Positions 1 through 8,358 of a stretch of DNA of 64,000 nucleotides are shown here, one piece after another; position 1 is the first letter of the stretch; each line of letters starts with the position of its first letter. Below the pieces are notes generated by a model. The model was given only the letters and a program-made list of their open reading frames with translations, ran no database searches and was not told the origin of the DNA. The position numbers and the translations under genes were made by a program. This stretch comes from Vibrio sp. UBA2441 (GTDB taxonomy: Bacteria; Pseudomonadota; Gammaproteobacteria; Enterobacterales; Vibrionaceae): assembly GCA_002342685.1 (NCBI GenBank), contig DDQN01000037.1, positions 1 through 64,000 of the forward strand, in the 5' to 3' direction.

Positions 1-98
1 CGGTTCCAACGATGAACTTTTCACCAATATTAACCGTTATTTTATTAAAATACGAACAGAGGCAATGTGTTACGAGGCACTTTTGAATTTTATGCAAC

Positions 99-138
99 TG
101 AGCAAGTACTTTTCATGAAATGCCTGTCCCAACAGTCA
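99..138. repeat. 40-bp direct repeat, copy 1
   Basis: This copy matches positions 1427-1466 at 38 of 40 bases, in the same orientation; the mismatches are at 105 (g/a) and 124 (c/t). The two copies bracket pldA and its upstream region. In the frame equivalent to the start of the RCC1-like gene, this copy opens a short ORF (ATG at 120) that soon hits a stop. It could be a relic of a duplication or of an insertion between the copies. Confidence 0.85.
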
Positions 139-163
139 CAACAGTCACAGTCACAACAGTCAA
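131..163. repeat. short tandem repeat (AACAGTCAC units)
   Basis: The 9-base unit AACAGTCAC occurs at 131-139 and 140-148, a truncated unit follows at 149-154, and a near-copy lies at 155-163. It begins in the last bases of repeat copy 1 and looks like slippage expansion. The rest of 1-287 holds no gene that I can support. Confidence 0.75.
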
Positions 164-287
164 ACAATAATTATTGACCACTCTAACTTACCTACACTAG
201 CCAATGTAATAGTAGTGAATGAATGGATAATAAAAGGGAATGAACGGTTCAGGGGAAGCACGCCCATTTAGAAAAATTGAGCCAATA

Positions 288-1286
288 CTAAAACAAGTCA
301 TTCAGTGTGACCCCAAGGCCAAAACGTGTCTGACTGTGGTTGTAATCAATTAAGCTGTCACCATAGCCGTGAAATACTTTGATGTATCCGCGCAACTTAC
401 CGTAAAGCGGCGTCGTAACGTTTAGCGTTGCTGAGCCCTTTCCAGTTTTTACATTCCCACGCCCCAAAACAGACACTTTATAATCGCCAAAATCGTAGCC
501 TAAGCCAATTTCACCATGGCCAAGGTAGTCCACAATATCCGGGTTATCATCACCGTGAGCATCGTTGATGTCTGTTTTCTGTTCTTCCGGTAAGCGGTAC
601 CAAGGACGGACATAAACCACGGTTCTGTTGCGCTCATAGAGCAGATTCAGATAGGCTCGATTCCATGAGCGAGAATGCAAACCGGCACGACCATTTGATT
701 GATGCTCCAGCCCTACAGTGAGACCTGTATTGCCATCCAGTGGGTGCCAATCAAGTGGCATTACATAGAATATCTCCGGTCGATAATTGGTTTCTCTAAA
801 CGGGCTGGAGATATCTTTGGCATAAACCTGCCACCAAGCTTCAAGAGTAAACGCCCCATAAATTTTATCACCTGGTACGAACAGTGAATCAAAGCTTAAA
901 GGGAACTTCAGACTTATCTGGAACTGCGCCTCGACACTTTTAAGCCCCTGATAAACATCGCTAGGGCTCTGGTTTTCATAGGGGGTGATGCTCGAAGTCG
1001 TATAAACAGGCAACAAATAGTTCATTCTATGTGGCGTGAGAGCAAACGCTGAATCTTCGATTTCCCTCTCCTGACGCACACGTTTACTGATACGTCCTGA
1101 GTTGGGACTCTCAGTGACCGTTATCGGTCGCGTTTGTTGGGTGGCACTGCAATAGTCCCGGATTTCACCTAACGTTGTGGCATCATCTTGGACACTGATT
1201 TGGTCAATTTGACAGCTTAACGAATCTCCAGCATGAGCACTATTAAGAAGGAACAGCCCCAAAAGAGCCGTAAATGTGTATTTCAA
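288..1286 (-). CDS. pldA: outer membrane phospholipase A (OMPLA)
   Basis: This is a calcium-dependent phospholipase A1/A2 beta-barrel that hydrolyses phospholipids appearing in the outer leaflet of the outer membrane. About 130 residues before the C terminus is the family active-site stretch EHQSNGR, carrying the His and Ser, followed by SRSWNRAY with the conserved Asn. Alternating aromatic strands end in Phe, as expected of an outer-membrane barrel. The frame is open up to an ATG at 1460, but I prefer the TTG at 1286. It has AGGA just upstream and begins directly with a typical signal peptide (KYTFTALLGLF...NSAHA), whereas the longer form would bury that signal after 58 residues and would overlap repeat copy 2. 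The chosen form is 332 aa, a little longer than E. coli PldA. It stands alone, divergent from the RCC1-like gene. The family call is firm; the start is inferred. Confidence 0.88.
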   Translation of the reverse strand: MKYTFTALLGLFLLNSAHAGDSLSCQIDQISVQDDATTLGEIRDYCSATQQTRPITVTESPNSGRISKRVRQEREIEDSAFALTPHRMNYLLPVYTTSSITPYENQSPSDVYQGLKSVEAQFQISLKFPLSFDSLFVPGDKIYGAFTLEAWWQVYAKDISSPFRETNYRPEIFYVMPLDWHPLDGNTGLTVGLEHQSNGRAGLHSRSWNRAYLNLLYERNRTVVYVRPWYRLPEEQKTDINDAHGDDNPDIVDYLGHGEIGLGYDFGDYKVSVLGRGNVKTGKGSATLNVTTPLYGKLRGYIKVFHGYGDSLIDYNHSQTRFGLGVTLNDLF

Positions 1287-1426
1287 AGGGAAGCGTCCTG
1301 TTGCTATTGCTTTATTACCAACATACCACTTCCCCCAATAGACTACTAGATGCTTACGTACCAATAGGCAGAAACCGGGGTTAAATGGTCCGATTGGCGT
1401 GATAACGGGACAGGCGCTGTAAAATA

Positions 1427-1466
1427 TGAGCAAATACTTTTCATGAAATGCTTGTCCCAACAGTCA
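1427..1466. repeat. 40-bp direct repeat, copy 2
   Basis: This is the partner of 99-138. It covers the first 19 bases of the RCC1-like gene (ATG at 1448) and sits about 140 bp upstream of the preferred pldA start. The sequences diverge immediately after the shared core, so the repeat marks a clean junction. Confidence 0.85.
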
Positions 1467-2836
1467 TATCTGAAGAAGGAATGGGATTCGCTGCGCTAAA
1501 AATGGATGGTACAGCTGTCGCGTGGGGAGATGAACGCTTTAGTGGGATCACCGCAGATTTTAATGAAACTAACGCCAATGAGCTGAATAACATCAAAACC
1601 ATTTTCACCAATAGATACACCTTTGCAGCACTAAAAAATGATGGCACGGTTTATACGTGGGGACGAAATGCTGACAGCTCCGGCACCTATGCTTCAGACT
1701 CCTCTGGCGTTCAAGATAAATTAAATGATGTGGTATCTATAACTGGCAATAGCGATTCAATGGCAGCGCTAAAAAGTGATGGTACTGTTGTCGCTTGGGG
1801 TGAGGAGCGCTCTGGTGGCGATACTAGCGTAGTTTGGGATTCTGGTTGGAGACAACCTATAGCACAAGATACACCTGTAAAAGATGTTAAAGCCCTATTT
1901 TCAACAGGATACGCGTATGCGGCATTAACAAATGATGACACCGTTATTACTTGGGGAAATAAGCGATACGGTGGTGATAGTAGTGTAATCTTTGAAAATA
2001 GCGGTTCATCGGGTGGTCCCGAAGCAGACACATTTACCGATAATTTAACCCCGGTAGTCAATATAAAAACCATCGTTGGTAGCGAAGGTGCCTTTGCAGC
2101 ATTAACCCACGATGGAAAAGTGATTACATGGGGAGGTGGTTCTTATGGTGGCTATGTCACCTACAATAATGATCAATCCATCCCATTAACGGATATTGAC
2201 GCTATCTACGCTACGGATCGTGCCTTCGCAGCAGTAAATGGTGATGGTGAAGTGATCACATGGGGCCAAGGTAGCTATGGCGGTGATAGTAATTTAAACA
2301 ATAGTAAAACGCTGGATAGTGTAAAAACCATTGCTTCTGGTCAGGATGGATTTGCTGCCCTAAAAAATGATGGCAGTATTGCTGCATGGGGGGCGAGCCT
2401 AAATGACGAAAGTAACGCTACCGGTCCACTTACAAATATTATTGAGCTCTACTCAAGTTATCATATCGGTTTTGCTGGTATTAACCAAAATCGCGAAGCG
2501 GTTTATTGGGGCTATCAAGGTGACCAAGCTTGCAGTGAACAGCAACCGCTTGTCGATATTGATACTATAGTACCAAGTGAAGCTGCATACGCGGCTTTAA
2601 CGTACAGCGGTAATGTTATCACTTGGGGAGTATGTGATCGCGGTGGTGACTCTTCGGCGGTACAGCAAGAACTCACCGACATTCAGGCTATTTATGCAAC
2701 CGAACAGGCTTTGGCTGCGGTTAAGCTGGATGGAACAGGCGTTGTAACTTGGGGAACGGATAATTACGGCGGTGATTCTTCCGAAGTAAAAGATTTGCTC
2801 GTTGTAACTGAAGCTGAGTATAAAGTAGCCAAGTAG
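1448..2836 (+). CDS. RCC1/BLIP-II-like ten-repeat protein
   Basis: The 462-aa protein consists almost entirely of ten repeats of about 40-50 residues. Each has a core of the form FAALK-x-DGTV-x-x-WG, and several are followed by SYGGDS-like turns. This pattern resembles the RCC1/BLIP-II beta-propeller superfamily, which usually mediates protein binding. No enzyme motif, signal peptide, membrane segment or anchor is visible. The first repeat starts at about residue 12, and the start codon lies inside a 40-bp repeat also found upstream of the neighbouring gene, so a 5' end (perhaps including a secretion signal) may have been lost. No strong ribosome-binding site is visible before the ATG. Repeat 8 (FAGINQNREAVYWG) is the most diverged. 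A strong terminator follows. The fold call is likely, the function is unknown, and whether the gene is intact is uncertain. Confidence 0.7.
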   Translation: MLVPTVISEEGMGFAALKMDGTAVAWGDERFSGITADFNETNANELNNIKTIFTNRYTFAALKNDGTVYTWGRNADSSGTYASDSSGVQDKLNDVVSITGNSDSMAALKSDGTVVAWGEERSGGDTSVVWDSGWRQPIAQDTPVKDVKALFSTGYAYAALTNDDTVITWGNKRYGGDSSVIFENSGSSGGPEADTFTDNLTPVVNIKTIVGSEGAFAALTHDGKVITWGGGSYGGYVTYNNDQSIPLTDIDAIYATDRAFAAVNGDGEVITWGQGSYGGDSNLNNSKTLDSVKTIASGQDGFAALKNDGSIAAWGASLNDESNATGPLTNIIELYSSYHIGFAGINQNREAVYWGYQGDQACSEQQPLVDIDTIVPSEAAYAALTYSGNVITWGVCDRGGDSSAVQQELTDIQAIYATEQALAAVKLDGTGVVTWGTDNYGGDSSEVKDLLVVTEAEYKVAK

Positions 2837-2887
2837 TATTTGAGCGGCCGTTTATTATGTTAGTCATTAATACAGTATTTTAAGCAT

Positions 2888-2916
2888 AAAAAAACCACCT
2901 TACCGGTGGTTTTTTC
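2888..2916. terminator. rho-independent terminator
   Basis: An A-tract leads into CCACC, a short loop, and GGTGG followed by a T-tract. The structure works in both directions between the convergent RCC1-like gene and the GT2 gene. Confidence 0.85.
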
Positions 2917-2948
2917 ATTAATACGCTGTCAGTGCCATTAACACAAAG

Positions 2949-4022
2949 CTAGGCTTGCTCTGTCTTTTCTGGCTCTGCTTTGGCTTCTTCTGCTCCAGCT
3001 TCTTCTGTTTCAGCTTCTTCTGTTTCAGCTTCTTCAACCATTGCAATCTCAGTAAATTCATACGTTGATCGGTTAGAAGACTCATAATAAGTACGGCTTA
3101 CGACCTCGGCTAAAATACCGGTCGTAATAAACTGCATTGCCATCACAATTAACAGAACACTTACTGTCAGCATTGGTCGAGAACCAATCTCTTCACCCAT
3201 TACGAACTTATCGAAGGCAAGCATTAGCATCATCAGTGTGCCAAGCGTTCCACATCCTAGACCAATAGGGCCAAAGAAATGAGAAGGACGGGTACGGAAT
3301 CGCATAAAGAAGATAACAGAAATAAGATCTAAAATTACCCGATATACTCGAGAAATCGTATATTTAGACTCACCAAACTGTCTAGCGTGGTGGTTTACTT
3401 CCACTTCTTCGATACGGTCAACGGGCACATGAATGGCTACCCATGCAGGAATAAAGCGGTGCATTTCACCATACAGTTTCACATTACGAATAATGCTACC
3501 GCGATACACTTTTAAACTACAACCGTAATCATTAAGTTTAACGCCCGTCGCCTTACCAATTAACCAGTTAGCAATTTTCGAAGGCACTTTACGGATCAAC
3601 ATGTTGTCTTTGCGATCTTTACGCCAACCCACCAATAGATCGAGATCTCGGTCAATCAAGCGTTGGACCATATGAGGGATATCTGCAGGGTCATTTTGCA
3701 AATCACCATCCAGAGTCACAATATAATCACCATGAGATTGTTCAATACCGGCTTGCATTGCTGCCGTTTGACCGAAGTTTCTTTGTAGCGCAATAATGCG
3801 GATATGCGCACCATATTGCTTTTGAACTTCCATAGCGACATGCAGAGTCTTATCACTACTGCCATCGTTAACCAACAACAATTCCCACTCAAAATCGGCT
3901 GACTTAAGAGAATCGTCTATGGCTTCTACGAGGGGTCTTACACTTTCTTCTTCGTTATAGATAGGAACAACGACACTAACTTGATATTTTTCATTAGTTT
4001 CGGAAACTTTGTTGTCCGACAT
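2949..4022 (-). CDS. GT2 polyprenyl-phosphate sugar transferase (DPM1/ArnC/RgtE-like)
   Basis: The protein is a family 2 glycosyltransferase that would attach a sugar from a nucleotide donor to undecaprenyl phosphate at the inner membrane. The N-terminal domain has VSVVVPIYNEEESV, the DGSSDKT donor-site motif and the DGDLQNDP metal-binding motif. Two hydrophobic helices near residues 230-310 follow, the ArnC/GtrB-type architecture. I start at the ATG at 4022, with GAGAG upstream; an in-frame GTG at 4037 would add five residues. The last 40 or so residues are a highly acidic tail built of repeated EEAET units that is not part of the family core. The gene is divergent from a flippase-like gene and an ArnT-like transferase, suggesting it makes their lipid-linked donor. 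The sugar cannot be read from the sequence; galacturonate is favoured by the nearby epimerase. Confidence 0.85.
   Translation of the reverse strand: MSDNKVSETNEKYQVSVVVPIYNEEESVRPLVEAIDDSLKSADFEWELLLVNDGSSDKTLHVAMEVQKQYGAHIRIIALQRNFGQTAAMQAGIEQSHGDYIVTLDGDLQNDPADIPHMVQRLIDRDLDLLVGWRKDRKDNMLIRKVPSKIANWLIGKATGVKLNDYGCSLKVYRGSIIRNVKLYGEMHRFIPAWVAIHVPVDRIEEVEVNHHARQFGESKYTISRVYRVILDLISVIFFMRFRTRPSHFFGPIGLGCGTLGTLMMLMLAFDKFVMGEEIGSRPMLTVSVLLIVMAMQFITTGILAEVVSRTYYESSNRSTYEFTEIAMVEEAETEEAETEEAGAEEAKAEPEKTEQA
2970..3045. repeat. in-gene tandem repeat encoding the acidic EEAET tail
   Basis: The 3' end of the GT2 gene contains imperfect tandem copies of an 18-bp unit (on the plus strand close to GCTTCTTCTGTTTCAGCT) that encode EEAETE/EEAGAE-type peptides. 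Such repeats can change copy number by slippage without breaking the frame. Confidence 0.7.
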
Positions 4023-4101
4023 AATAGCTACTCTCACCGTGATTTTATGCTATTCTATTTAAGCTTTTCACTATAACTCAAATCGGAAGTCAAGCATAGT
4101 T

Positions 4102-5034
4102 ATGAAACTCCGTTCGACCCTAATTTCTGTCTTGACTTTTCTCTCGGTAATCGTTGTTGTTCAATATGTTTGGGGATGGAATACACTTCTCTCATTCTGG
4201 AAAGCGATCCCGACGTCGGCATTAATTTCTTTCACTCTTCTTTACTGGTTTAGCTATTGCGTACGTAGTTACCGAATATCTGTTTATTTCAATAGCCCTA
4301 CCATAAAACTGCCCACTAAGGTGGTTTTGCCCTTGGTTATTAAGCAGACTTTTTGGGCCAACCTGTTACCCGCAAAAGCAGGCGAGATATCTTTCCCTAT
4401 TTTGATGAAAAAAGCGTTTGGTACCTCCTATTCACATTCCGTTCCTGCATTACTGGTACTCAGATTGTTCGATGCGTATGTGTTGGCATCAATCGCTGTC
4501 GCTATTTTTACCTATTCGGCTATTGAGCATTGGGTTTTTGTTTGGCTCACCGTCTCCTTTTTTATCCCGCTCGTTGGTATTACGTTAAGAAAACACTTTA
4601 TCTGGCTTACCTATCGATACAGAAAGCACAAAAAATCTAAATTTATTTGGCAAATATTGACAAACATTCCCAGCACCCGACGTAAGCTACTCAATATGAC
4701 CGCATTATCGTGGTTAAATTGGGCTGTTAAAATATTCCTGTTTGCTGCTTTGTTGGCCAGTATGACACCACTGGTTATTGAACAAACCGCATTTGCAGCA
4801 CTATTTGGTGAGGTTTCTGGTATGCTGCCCGGATTACCAGGGGGCTTTGGTAGCTACGAAGCTGCGGTCTCCTTTGGATTGATGACAAATGGTGCGACAG
4901 CGGAGACGATCAACTCAAGTGACATCGTAGCAGCGGCACTAAATTCTCACTTTTTTATATTATTTAATTCTGTGCTTGGCGCAATGGTCGTATTTATGCT
5001 GCCAGGCAAATCAACTTTTGAAACCAGTTTATGA
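4102..5034 (+). CDS. LPG synthase TM-domain / UPF0104 family integral membrane protein
   Basis: This 310-aa protein has about seven or eight hydrophobic helices and the signature of the MprF flippase-like/UPF0104 (YbhN, AglD) family: an early NLLPAKAGE-type loop and a later LPGLPGGFGSYEAA motif. The family is linked to flipping or presenting lipid-linked groups, but the role of most members is not established. It has no C-terminal catalytic domain of the MprF type. Its last codons overlap the GT39 gene by four bases (ATGA), indicating translational coupling. I infer a role in membrane handling of the lipid-linked sugar made by the divergent GT2 protein. Confidence 0.8.
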   Translation: MKLRSTLISVLTFLSVIVVVQYVWGWNTLLSFWKAIPTSALISFTLLYWFSYCVRSYRISVYFNSPTIKLPTKVVLPLVIKQTFWANLLPAKAGEISFPILMKKAFGTSYSHSVPALLVLRLFDAYVLASIAVAIFTYSAIEHWVFVWLTVSFFIPLVGITLRKHFIWLTYRYRKHKKSKFIWQILTNIPSTRRKLLNMTALSWLNWAVKIFLFAALLASMTPLVIEQTAFAALFGEVSGMLPGLPGGFGSYEAAVSFGLMTNGATAETINSSDIVAAALNSHFFILFNSVLGAMVVFMLPGKSTFETSL

Positions 5035-6488
5035 CAATAAAACAGATGTCTAACCCAGACATAGCGGTTGGCTCTATGCTAAAACCGCTGCTTATCATTC
5101 TTCTTATAATCTCAATAGTAAGAGGTTATTTCCTTTCTATCAGTTCACTTGATCTCTATGTTGATGAAATTCAATACTGGTGGTGGTCGTTAGAAATGGA
5201 TTGGGGTTACTACTCGAAACCCCCCATGGTTGCAGCTCTCATTTATTTGGTAACCAGTCTATTTGGTCACTCTGTTTTCACCATTAAATTGGGTGCGATT
5301 CTGATTTACCCGATTACGTCCTACATTATTTATCTGCTAGGAAGAAAACTCGTCTCTGAGCAAGTTGGCTTTTGGGCTTCCATCCTGTTTATCACGCTTC
5401 CCGGGGTGGCGCTTTCCTCAACAATTACTTCAACAGATGTACTGCTATTCCTTTTCTGGAGTAGCGCGATGCTGTTTTTTATTCGCAGCATCGAAACCAA
5501 TACATGGTTTAACTGGATAATGTGTGCCGTTGTTTGTGGACTTGGTTTGCTCACTAAATACAACATGGCCATCTTTTCACTCTCCGCATTAGGGTATATG
5601 TTGTTTTTTGGCCACGCCAAGCAGCTAAAAAACCCTCGCCTCTGGGTAATGGCCGCCATTTCACTGATTATTCTGGCACCCAATTTTTACTGGAATTACC
5701 TAAATGATTTCCCGACCTTTTCTCACACGGCCGATTACGTCAATGAGCAAGGGTTATACCCAGGTAAAATGGTCAGTTTTTTGCTGGAACAAGCGGGCAT
5801 CCTTGGCCCGGTTGGGTTTATTGTTATGTGTTGGTGGCTGATTAAAGGGGATAAACCCAAAAACCTGCTGATCACATTCAGTATGCCAATGCTGGTTATT
5901 ATCTCTTTGGTAGCATTGCAGGGAAAATACAACGCAAACTGGGCCGCACCAACCTATGTTGCTGTCATTATCGGTATCGCACATTTTTTACAAAATCGAC
6001 GCGGCTGGCTTATTGCCATGCTTGCAACTAACCTTGCTCTCAATTTTGTTGTTATGCTTGCTGATCCAGTCATTCAGGCCGCAGACATTGAATTAAAAGC
6101 CAGTCAGGATCCATTTAAACGAGTCAGAGGCTGGAAACAGTGGGGAGCGGACCTAAAACAGTACACTGATCAATTCCCGGAAGATAAATTAATCGTCGAT
6201 GGCCGTACCGCCATTACTGAAGCCGCATTTTATACGTTTGGTAAGCCTAACGGCAGAATACTTGCTTGGTGGCCAAGGACCATTGTTAAGAGTCACTTTG
6301 AGCTAACCAGGCCTTATTTAGGCTCTGATGACTCTGCATTATTTCTTACTGATATGGGTGAAAAGAACGTACGTCGCTTTTTCTCTGAGGTAGAACTGTT
6401 ATCACCAATAAACAGACGGTTGTCTAAAAATAAAACCAGTGACTATGACCTTTACCGTGTTGTCGGATTCAAAGGTTACAATAAATAA
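5031..6488 (+). CDS. GT39 (ArnT/PMT-like) lipid-linked sugar transferase
   Basis: The 485-aa protein has about ten or more membrane segments and fits the PMT_2/ArnT family. These enzymes take a sugar from a polyprenyl-phosphate donor and add it to an acceptor such as lipid A on the periplasmic face. The first periplasmic loop has the expected acidic pair in the context LYVDEIQYWWW, followed by WGYYSKPPM, the ArnT/PMT-type active region. The C-terminal 130 residues form a soluble periplasmic domain. It is coupled to the preceding gene by an ATGA overlap. Acceptor and sugar are unknown; Rhizobium RgtA-D (galacturonate) and ArnT (aminoarabinose) are the closest functional models. Confidence 0.85.
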   Translation: MTIKQMSNPDIAVGSMLKPLLIILLIISIVRGYFLSISSLDLYVDEIQYWWWSLEMDWGYYSKPPMVAALIYLVTSLFGHSVFTIKLGAILIYPITSYIIYLLGRKLVSEQVGFWASILFITLPGVALSSTITSTDVLLFLFWSSAMLFFIRSIETNTWFNWIMCAVVCGLGLLTKYNMAIFSLSALGYMLFFGHAKQLKNPRLWVMAAISLIILAPNFYWNYLNDFPTFSHTADYVNEQGLYPGKMVSFLLEQAGILGPVGFIVMCWWLIKGDKPKNLLITFSMPMLVIISLVALQGKYNANWAAPTYVAVIIGIAHFLQNRRGWLIAMLATNLALNFVVMLADPVIQAADIELKASQDPFKRVRGWKQWGADLKQYTDQFPEDKLIVDGRTAITEAAFYTFGKPNGRILAWWPRTIVKSHFELTRPYLGSDDSALFLTDMGEKNVRRFFSEVELLSPINRRLSKNKTSDYDLYRVVGFKGYNK

Positions 6489-6495
6489 TTTGTCC

Positions 6496-6525
6496 TCAAA
6501 CAGGGAGACCCTTCTCCCTGTTTGA
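6496..6525. other. perfect 13-bp stem hairpin after the GT39 gene
   Basis: TCAAACAGGGAGA, loop CCCT, TCTCCCTGTTTGA. The stem is strong but no T-run follows, so it may be an RNA-stability or partial termination element rather than a standard terminator. Confidence 0.6.
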
Positions 6526-6594
6526 ACTCTTAGCGCATTGATATACCATCATTGATACCATATTATTAGATAAACTATTACATCTCGTATTGTT

Positions 6595-7293
6595 ATGACC
6601 CAAATTCTAAAATCCACATGGCAGCCAATTGTTGTTGCGACTGTCGTTATTGCGTTAATTACCATCGCTACCCGGCTATTTAATTTAGATATGCTGATAA
6701 GCGGTTTCTTTTACTCCGTTGAACACAAGTTCCCACTTAAAAATGATCTTTTAGTGCGTTTTTTTTATCGTTCTATTAACGTGTCCGTCGCTGTTAGCAT
6801 CCTGTTTTTTATCGGCTTCGCCATCGCTGCGATGATCAAGAAGCCCGTCAGAAAGCACAACCGGTTAGTATTAGCGCTGTTTATTTCTATTGTTATCGGC
6901 CCTGGATTAATTGTTAACTCTGTATTCAAAGAGAACTTTGGCCGCCCTCGCCCTTCTCAGAGCATTGAATTTGGTGGAAAGCACGAGTCAAAGGCAGTTC
7001 TTGAAGCAAACTGGGGCAACTATGGAAAATCATTTGCCTCTGGACACGCTGCCGTTCCTTTAGCGTTTCTTGTTTTAGCCTTTGCGGCCTGTCGACGAGG
7101 AAAGGATAAGTTAGCAAAGCGGTTAGCTTTCGGAATCGTTGCCTGGTATCTGTTTGTCAGTTATGCGCGAGTTGCGGCAGGGGGGCACCACTTTACTGAT
7201 GTCGCCTGGGGTGGTTATTTCTCTTTTGTCTGCGCTTGGCTTAGTTATATTCTGATAGAAAGCCGGGGCAAGACCCCCGACATCAAGTCATAA
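6595..7293 (+). CDS. PAP2-family membrane phosphatase
   Basis: This is a PAP2 superfamily lipid phosphatase of 232 aa with about six membrane segments. All three catalytic motifs are present: KENFGRPRP, SFASGHAA (catalytic His) and RVAAGGHHFTDVAWG (second His and Asp). Relatives dephosphorylate undecaprenyl pyrophosphate, phosphatidylglycerophosphate or lipid A (LpxE/LpxT-like). It lies 106 bp after the GT39 gene on the same strand and ends at a bidirectional terminator. In this setting it could recycle undecaprenyl phosphate or trim lipid A phosphate before glycosylation. The exact substrate cannot be decided from the sequence. Confidence 0.85.
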   Translation: MTQILKSTWQPIVVATVVIALITIATRLFNLDMLISGFFYSVEHKFPLKNDLLVRFFYRSINVSVAVSILFFIGFAIAAMIKKPVRKHNRLVLALFISIVIGPGLIVNSVFKENFGRPRPSQSIEFGGKHESKAVLEANWGNYGKSFASGHAAVPLAFLVLAFAACRRGKDKLAKRLAFGIVAWYLFVSYARVAAGGHHFTDVAWGGYFSFVCAWLSYILIESRGKTPDIKS

Positions 7294-7302
7294 ATTTTGA
7301 AT

Positions 7303-7334
7303 AAAAAAAGGAGTAGTAAACTACTCCTTTTTTA
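7303..7334. terminator. bidirectional rho-independent terminator
   Basis: An A-rich arm ending GGAGTAG, a short loop, and CTACTCC followed by a T-tract. It serves the PAP2 gene (plus) and the epimerase gene (minus). Confidence 0.9.
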
Positions 7335-7353
7335 TTGATATCGTTTTGTCATT

Positions 7354-8358
7354 CTATTTATTGTAAAACTCTTTATACCACTCCACAAATGCAGCAACGC
7401 CTTGCTTGATTCCAACTTGTGGCTTGTAACCTGTCGCTGCAAACAAATCCTCGGTATCTGCAAACGTCTTATAAACATCACCAGCTTGCATTTCACGGAA
7501 GTTTTTCTTCGCTTCTATGCCTAAAGCGGATTCAATCTCAGAAATAAAGTCCATAAGATTAATCGGGCTACCGTGACCAATATTGTAAACCTTGTAAGGA
7601 GCCGAACTTGTTGCAGGACTACCGTTCTCAACGGTCCAGTTTTCGTCTCGCTGCGGAACGACATCAGCAACTCGTATAACACCTTCAACGATATCATCAA
7701 CATAAGTAAAGTCGCGCCACATATCGCCATTATTATTAATATCGATAGTTTCGCCGTCTAAAATTCGTTTAGTGAAGATAAACGGTGCCATATCTGGGCG
7801 ACCCCAAGGGCCATAAACAGTGAAGAATCTAAGCCCAGTGGTCGGAATATTATATAAATGAGAGTAGGAGTGAGACATAAGCTCATTCGATTTTTTGGTT
7901 GCCGCATAAAGAGATACGGGATGGTCTACCGTGTCTGATGTTTTAAATGGCGTGCTCGCATTTAGACCATAAACCGAGCTAGATGAAGCATAAACTAAAT
8001 GCTCAACTTTTGTTGCTCTGCATCCTTCCAAGATGTTTAGATGCCCGGTAAGGTTACTTTGTGAATAAGCATGAGGATTATCCAACGAATAGCGCACACC
8101 AGCCTGAGCCGCCAAATGAATCACACGATCAAATTGCTGTTGTTCAAACAATTCTATCACTGATTCTGTATCCGCTATATCCAGCTGCAAGAAAGTAAAA
8201 TTAGGATGCTCTATTCGGTTTAGTCTTGCCAGTTTTAGACCAACATCATAATAGGCATTATTGTTATCAACACCCAAGACTTCATGGCCTTTTTTACATA
8301 GCTCTTCAACAGTTTTAGAGCCAATAAAACCCGATGCGCCCGTAACCAAATATTTCAT
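7354..8358 (-). CDS. UDP-glucuronate 4-epimerase-like NAD-dependent epimerase
   Basis: An extended short-chain dehydrogenase of 334 aa. The N terminus has the Rossmann motif TGASGFIG, followed by VDNNNAYYDVGLKLARL, a pattern close to UDP-glucuronate 4-epimerases of the CapI/Uge/GlaKP type. The catalytic set is visible: SSSSVYG with the active-site Ser/Thr region, then YAATKKSNE (Tyr-x3-Lys). The predicted reaction is UDP-glucuronate to UDP-galacturonate, a precursor for capsule, O-antigen or lipid A/core decoration. It is transcribed convergently with the PAP2 gene and ends at the shared terminator. UDP-glucose 4-epimerase activity is a less likely alternative. Confidence 0.85.
   Translation of the reverse strand: MKYLVTGASGFIGSKTVEELCKKGHEVLGVDNNNAYYDVGLKLARLNRIEHPNFTFLQLDIADTESVIELFEQQQFDRVIHLAAQAGVRYSLDNPHAYSQSNLTGHLNILEGCRATKVEHLVYASSSSVYGLNASTPFKTSDTVDHPVSLYAATKKSNELMSHSYSHLYNIPTTGLRFFTVYGPWGRPDMAPFIFTKRILDGETIDINNNGDMWRDFTYVDDIVEGVIRVADVVPQRDENWTVENGSPATSSAPYKVYNIGHGSPINLMDFISEIESALGIEAKKNFREMQAGDVYKTFADTEDLFAATGYKPQVGIKQGVAAFVEWYKEFYNK

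Noticed and set aside
1287..1460. N-terminal extension of the phospholipase up to an ATG at 1460
   Set aside because: It would place 58 residues before a clean signal peptide and overlap the divergent gene and the repeat; the TTG at 1286 has a ribosome-binding site and fits the family.
99..1466. Integron cassette carrying pldA between recombination sites
   Set aside because: The flanking 40-bp repeats lack the paired core sites and long imperfect palindrome of an attC/VCR element, and pldA lies opposite to the RCC1-like gene with its own upstream region.
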